Assembly (NCBI GenBank): GCA_013112585.1
Contig: JABFGH010000009.1
Span: 62,001-126,000 of the forward strand
Direction of reading: 5' to 3'
DNA: 64,000 nt
From: Ignavibacteriota bacterium
GTDB lineage: Bacteria > Bacteroidota > Ignavibacteria > Ignavibacteriales > Melioribacteraceae
Shown here: positions 60,654 to 64,000 of the stretch, piece by piece
Numbering within the stretch: position 1 is the stretch's first letter
Layout: the number at the start of each line of letters is the position of its first letter
Notes under the pieces: generated by a model
What the model saw: only the letters and a program-made list of their open reading frames with translations
Told to the model about the DNA's origin: nothing
Databases searched by the model: none
Position numbers and translations under genes: made by a program

Positions 60654-61517
60654 TTAATTGCCGTTCAACAATTTTTTAAACTTTTCTATTGTCTTTGGGG
60701 CGCACCCTTCATAATGATTATTAACATTCAAATAAACATCCACCTCTTTTGAGAGTAAGTTGATAATCATTTCTGAAATCTTATTAATCGCTTCATCTTT
60801 AGGCTCAACAATTTCACTCCAATTGCCGCCGGTTTTTTCTTCAATCCCTTTTCTATTTGGTCCGTGTAACCTGATAACAACGGTGCCATTAATATATTCC
60901 TCAAATTTTTTATAGGTGTCAACTATTGAAGGCATGTAGTAACCTTCAAGAAAAACATGGGTAAGATCATTTTCATTAAGGAATTCAAAATATGATTTGT
61001 TGAGGTAGTTGGGGTTTCGGATCTCGAATGCGTAATTATATTCAGTAGGAAGTTTTTCTATAAACTCACCTGCCAAAATTTGAAAATCAAATTGTGATTT
61101 CATTTTCTGTTTGTTCAAATATTCAAACTGAAACATTAAGGGTCCAGTTTTACTGCCGAAAGATTTAATATTTGCTAAAGTCTGTTCAGTTAATTCCTGC
61201 GAAAAGAAATTCGGATTCGGAATCAGCGGGTCACTTTTTTTCTTTGAATAAAAATGAGTAAGCGAAATACTGTTAGGCATTTTAATTGTAAACTTAAAAT
61301 TATTAGGGACAGATAAATTATAAGCTTCAACAACTTTTGGATTTGGCAGTATTACTTTTTTATTTGCAAATAGCGACCAGAACCACTGGTCAATTTCCAC
61401 AGAATTATATTTTTCAGAGTATTCTTTTAGATAGTTTATTTTTGGATCATCAGAATAAACAAATCCGCGCCATGAATCATATTTCCAACTGCAAGTGCCA
61501 ATGTGTAGATTTGCCAT
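60654..61517 (-). CDS. DUF72 (YecE-like) protein
   Basis: TIM-barrel-like protein of 287 residues with the DUF72 marks IGTCSWKYDSWRGFVY, YNSVEIDQWFWSL, YAFEIRNPNYL and VIRLHGPNRKG. Function unknown. It is 26 bases upstream of the DctP gene on the same strand and may share its transcript. Confidence 0.9.
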   Translation of the reverse strand: MANLHIGTCSWKYDSWRGFVYSDDPKINYLKEYSEKYNSVEIDQWFWSLFANKKVILPNPKVVEAYNLSVPNNFKFTIKMPNSISLTHFYSKKKSDPLIPNPNFFSQELTEQTLANIKSFGSKTGPLMFQFEYLNKQKMKSQFDFQILAGEFIEKLPTEYNYAFEIRNPNYLNKSYFEFLNENDLTHVFLEGYYMPSIVDTYKKFEEYINGTVVIRLHGPNRKGIEEKTGGNWSEIVEPKDEAINKISEMIINLLSKEVDVYLNVNNHYEGCAPKTIEKFKKLLNGN

Positions 61518-61821
61518 TTTAACTCATTTTGTTCTGTTTTGTTAAAATTACAAAATATTGGATAAATAATTAAATGTTAATTCGGTGGTTATTCAGTGGA
61601 AATTCTGTGGTTATTCGGTTGTTATTCTATTGTCATTTATAGTCATTTGTGGTCATTAAATAAGGCGTCATTTGTTGTCATTTATTCTGACTCCTGGATT
61701 CTGGATTCTTGATTCTTGATCCTGGATTCTTGATCCTAACTTCTAACTTTTGCTTCAATGTTATTCGATAGCTATTCGGTGGAAATTCGGTTGTTATTCT
61801 GTTGTTATTTATGGTAGAGGA
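61518..61821. repeat. gene-free region of 11-mer and heptamer arrays
   Basis: From about 61575 to 61650 the sequence has 11-base TTATTCNGTGG-like units; from 61681 to 61750 ten consecutive exact 7-base units (TTTATTC, TGACTCC, TGGATTC, TTGATCC, TAACTTC types). The block 61621-61805 is repeated in the same orientation at 63003-63165. Confidence 0.8.
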
Positions 61822-62796
61822 TTATTTCAATAAAATACTCTTTCGCATATCTGAAAATACCGGGATGTTATTCTCGTTTTTTATCTCTATCCTAAATAAA
61901 TATACTCCGCTTGATAACCCTAATGCCTTTGCATCCCAATCCACTTCGTAATAACCCGCATGCTGAAACTTATTTACCAACTCGGTTATCTTCTCACCTT
62001 TCATATCATAAATTACTATGCGGACTGTTCCGTTTTCTTTTAATCTATAACTTAATGTTGTTGATGGGTTAAACGGATTTGGATAGTTTGGATAAAGCTT
62101 AAAGTCAGAAATAGAAATATTAGGGAAATCCTTTACTGAAGTTATAATATTTGTTGTGTCGCCATATAGTGTATCATTTATATAACAACCTTTTAAATAG
62201 ATATCTCCCACTAACTCGCCACCTCCACGTGACCATAATCCGAACCCCTTAGCCAAAACATCACCATAATTTGCTAGTCCTGAAGTATCACTAGAATCAG
62301 TAGCATTGTAATATACATATGCTTTGAAAGTAGTTTGAATCCCAAAAAGTTGATCTTCCCAGACTTTTTTAACTCGCGCCATCTCATATCCATAAATTGT
62401 AGAGCTATCTTGATGAGTATAAAGAACCCACTGGTCACCGAGGTTTGCATTTAGTTTATAGATTAACAGATTTTCTGCCCCAACCCCACCTTGCATATAA
62501 GGACCAAATACATTGAAATTAGTATCAATTTTATAATATCCGGTGTCGGGAAAAAGAACCGCCCATTCTATTGGATTTATTCGCCTTGCAAACTGAGTGA
62601 TATAAATGTTGCCCTCAGCATCAACTGAATCATGAATATTAAAATTCTGAACTGTGTCAGGATATTGAAGATCATTCCAAAAATATTCCCACATATCACC
62701 TTCTTTATGCGGAAAGAATTCAAGTGGATTTGGAACTTGTGCCTTTAGCAAAGGCAAGGAAATTAAAAATAACAAATAAATAAGTTTGGAATTCAT
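61822..62796 (-). CDS. T9SS-exported protein of unknown function
   Basis: A 324-residue protein with a signal peptide (1-19, ending LKAQ). A beta-rich central region (~25-220) starts with the pattern NPLEFFPHKEGDMWEYFWND, which I recall from small T9SS-linked proteins with no assigned role. The sorting domain follows from ~232 (NYPNPFNPSTTLSY, ending RKSILLK). No catalytic motif is visible. Direct repeats of about 160-185 bases flank the gene. Confidence 0.82.
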   Translation of the reverse strand: MNSKLIYLLFLISLPLLKAQVPNPLEFFPHKEGDMWEYFWNDLQYPDTVQNFNIHDSVDAEGNIYITQFARRINPIEWAVLFPDTGYYKIDTNFNVFGPYMQGGVGAENLLIYKLNANLGDQWVLYTHQDSSTIYGYEMARVKKVWEDQLFGIQTTFKAYVYYNATDSSDTSGLANYGDVLAKGFGLWSRGGGELVGDIYLKGCYINDTLYGDTTNIITSVKDFPNISISDFKLYPNYPNPFNPSTTLSYRLKENGTVRIVIYDMKGEKITELVNKFQHAGYYEVDWDAKALGLSSGVYLFRIEIKNENNIPVFSDMRKSILLK

Positions 62797-63476
62797 CTAA
62801 CAACCCTTCTTATTGTTCATAAGTAAAATATAGCTACAATACTCTTTCATATCAGCCCAGGAATATTGTGAGTTAAATTAACAAATTTTCAAAGGTTGTT
62901 CAATTGTTATTCAGTATAAATTCGGTTGATATTCGGTTGCTATTCTCCAAAGGAGTCCTTCGGACAATGGTTATTAGGTTGTTATTCTGTGGAAGTTTGG
63001 TAGTTATTCTATTGTCATTTATAGTCATTTGGTGAAACGTCATTTGTTGTCATTTATTCTATCTCCTGGATTCTGGATTCTTGATCCTAACTTCTAACTT
63101 CTGCTTCACTGTTATTCGATAGCTATTAGGTGGGAATTCAATTGTTATTCAATTGTAATTCGGTTGAAAATATTGGAATGTAACCATGCAATCATTCAAG
63201 CTTCAATCATTCCTTTCTTTTGTCATTAACTGCTTTATATTCTCACTACTAACTACTAACTACTAACTACTAACTACTAACTTCTGTCTTCTGACTTCTG
63301 CTTTTCCGTCATTTATAGACGTAAAGATGAACCTCAATCAAATATGCAGTTTTTAATTTCTTTAAATGTCCACTTTCATCTGATGCATTACACAATTAAA
63401 TAAATACTAATTCAATTGGCATAATTGTTTAATGTTAATTAGTTTTGATGGTTAATAAATAATAGGTTTTACTTTA
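62797..63476. repeat. gene-free region of repeat arrays before trkA
   Basis: Contains 11-base TTATTCNGTGG units (about 62895-63020) interrupted by a near-palindrome TCCAAAGGA-G-TCCTTCGGA (62946-62964), the direct repeat 63003-63165, and seven exact heptamers at 63250-63298 (TAACTAC four times, then TAACTTC, TGTCTTC, TGACTTC). The last 175 bases are AT-rich and probably hold the trkA promoter. Confidence 0.8.
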
Positions 63477-64000
63477 ATGAAAATTATTATTGCGGGTGCC
63501 GGAGAAGTAGGTTACCATCTTGCAAAACAATTATCGAATGAAGAGCACGATATAAGTGTTATAGATATTAACGGCAGTCAGCTTGAGCGCACCGATGCTG
63601 TTTCCGATGTGCTTACAATTACCGGTTCATCAACAAATATTGCAACGCTTAATTCGGCTAATATTAAAGATACAGATTTAATAGTAGCGGTAACTTCGCT
63701 GGAATCCGTAAATATAAATACAGCCATACTCGCAAAAAAGCTGGGCGCTAAAAGAACAATTGCGCGGGTTTCAAATGCTGAATATACTGAACCTGAAAAC
63801 AAAGAATTATTTAGGTCGCTTGGTATTGACGAATTAATTTACCCGGAAGAGTTAGCCGCACTTGAAGTAGAAAAACTGATTGAGCGTGCCGCTGCAACTG
63901 ATGTGCTTGAGTTCGGCGACGGTAAAATTTCTCTGCTCGGTTTAAAGATCGATTCAAACGCGCCGATTGGAAGAAAATCATTAGAGGAAATTTCTTCGAT
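63477..64000 (+). CDS. trkA: Trk potassium uptake regulatory protein TrkA (3' end outside window)
   Basis: The NAD-binding regulatory subunit of the Trk potassium importer; about 174 residues are visible. It starts MKIIIAGAGEVGYHLAKQL with the Rossmann loop GAGEVG, the acidic residue in ISVIDIN, then TGSSTNIATL, and KRTIARVSNAEY; a TrkA-C domain begins near residue 145 (ISLLGLKIDSNAPIG). The gene runs off the right edge, and a trkH partner presumably follows. Confidence 0.93.
   Translation, partial: MKIIIAGAGEVGYHLAKQLSNEEHDISVIDINGSQLERTDAVSDVLTITGSSTNIATLNSANIKDTDLIVAVTSLESVNINTAILAKKLGAKRTIARVSNAEYTEPENKELFRSLGIDELIYPEELAALEVEKLIERAAATDVLEFGDGKISLLGLKIDSNAPIGRKSLEEISS

Overview
Organism. 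The window looks like a chromosomal segment of a low-GC bacterium of the Bacteroidota/Chlorobiota/Ignavibacteriota (FCB) group, most likely Ignavibacteriota. The main evidence is six secreted proteins ending in a type IX secretion (T9SS) sorting domain with the block QNYPNPFNPSTKI and a terminal strand such as KQMVLMK. There is no rRNA, tRNA, CRISPR array, phage gene or transposase. Taxonomy is inferred from family resemblance only.

Layout. 1-5940: a multidrug-type efflux operon of two ABC ATPases (the first cut by the window edge), a TolC-like channel and two ABC-2 permeases; a four-helix-bundle (23S intervening-sequence type) gene flanked by inverted repeats sits between the permeases. 6049-11633: a methyltransferase, a PaaG-like isomerase, a lipoprotein amidohydrolase, a DUF6165 protein and a D-cysteine desulfhydrase/ACC-deaminase-like enzyme. 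12030-18367: a lipoprotein, serC with DUF1015, an N-acetylmuramoyl-alanine amidase, a putative nuclease with a small partner, and a cytochrome c. 18871-24764: class I and class II fructose-bisphosphate aldolases, a DinB-type protein and a CLC channel with CBS and TrkA-C domains. 25314-35895: a large T9SS protein, a MATE/ANK-like transporter, a two-component system with a divergent acidic exported protein, and an M14 carboxypeptidase. 35933-43404: housekeeping genes (HAD phosphatase, sucC, SufE, esterase, aldo/keto reductase, GT-C glycosyltransferase, RlpA). 43681-53295: T9SS beta-propeller and two tandem T9SS M28 peptidases, YbaK-like deacylase, aspartate aminotransferase plus PEP carboxykinase. 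53824-64000: aroE, a TPR protein, a degenerate galactokinase-like protein, a TRAP transporter, a DUF72 protein, another T9SS protein and the start of trkA.

How it fits together. The gene content suggests a heterotroph that secretes peptidases (M14, M28) and handles the resulting amino and keto acids (aspartate aminotransferase with PckA towards PEP, two aldolases, TRAP uptake, serC). Envelope upkeep is represented by the amidase, RlpA, the efflux pump and the two-component system.

Most unusual aspect. The intergenic DNA is built from layered small repeats: degenerate tandem arrays with exact 7-bp (also 8- and 11-bp) periods that repeatedly start at or within a few bases of a stop codon; short palindromes inserted into those arrays, into MITE-like elements and in frame into T9SS genes; and two copies of a 256-278 bp element with terminal inverted repeats. 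The gene layer is largely ordinary; the repeat layer is the part most worth following up.
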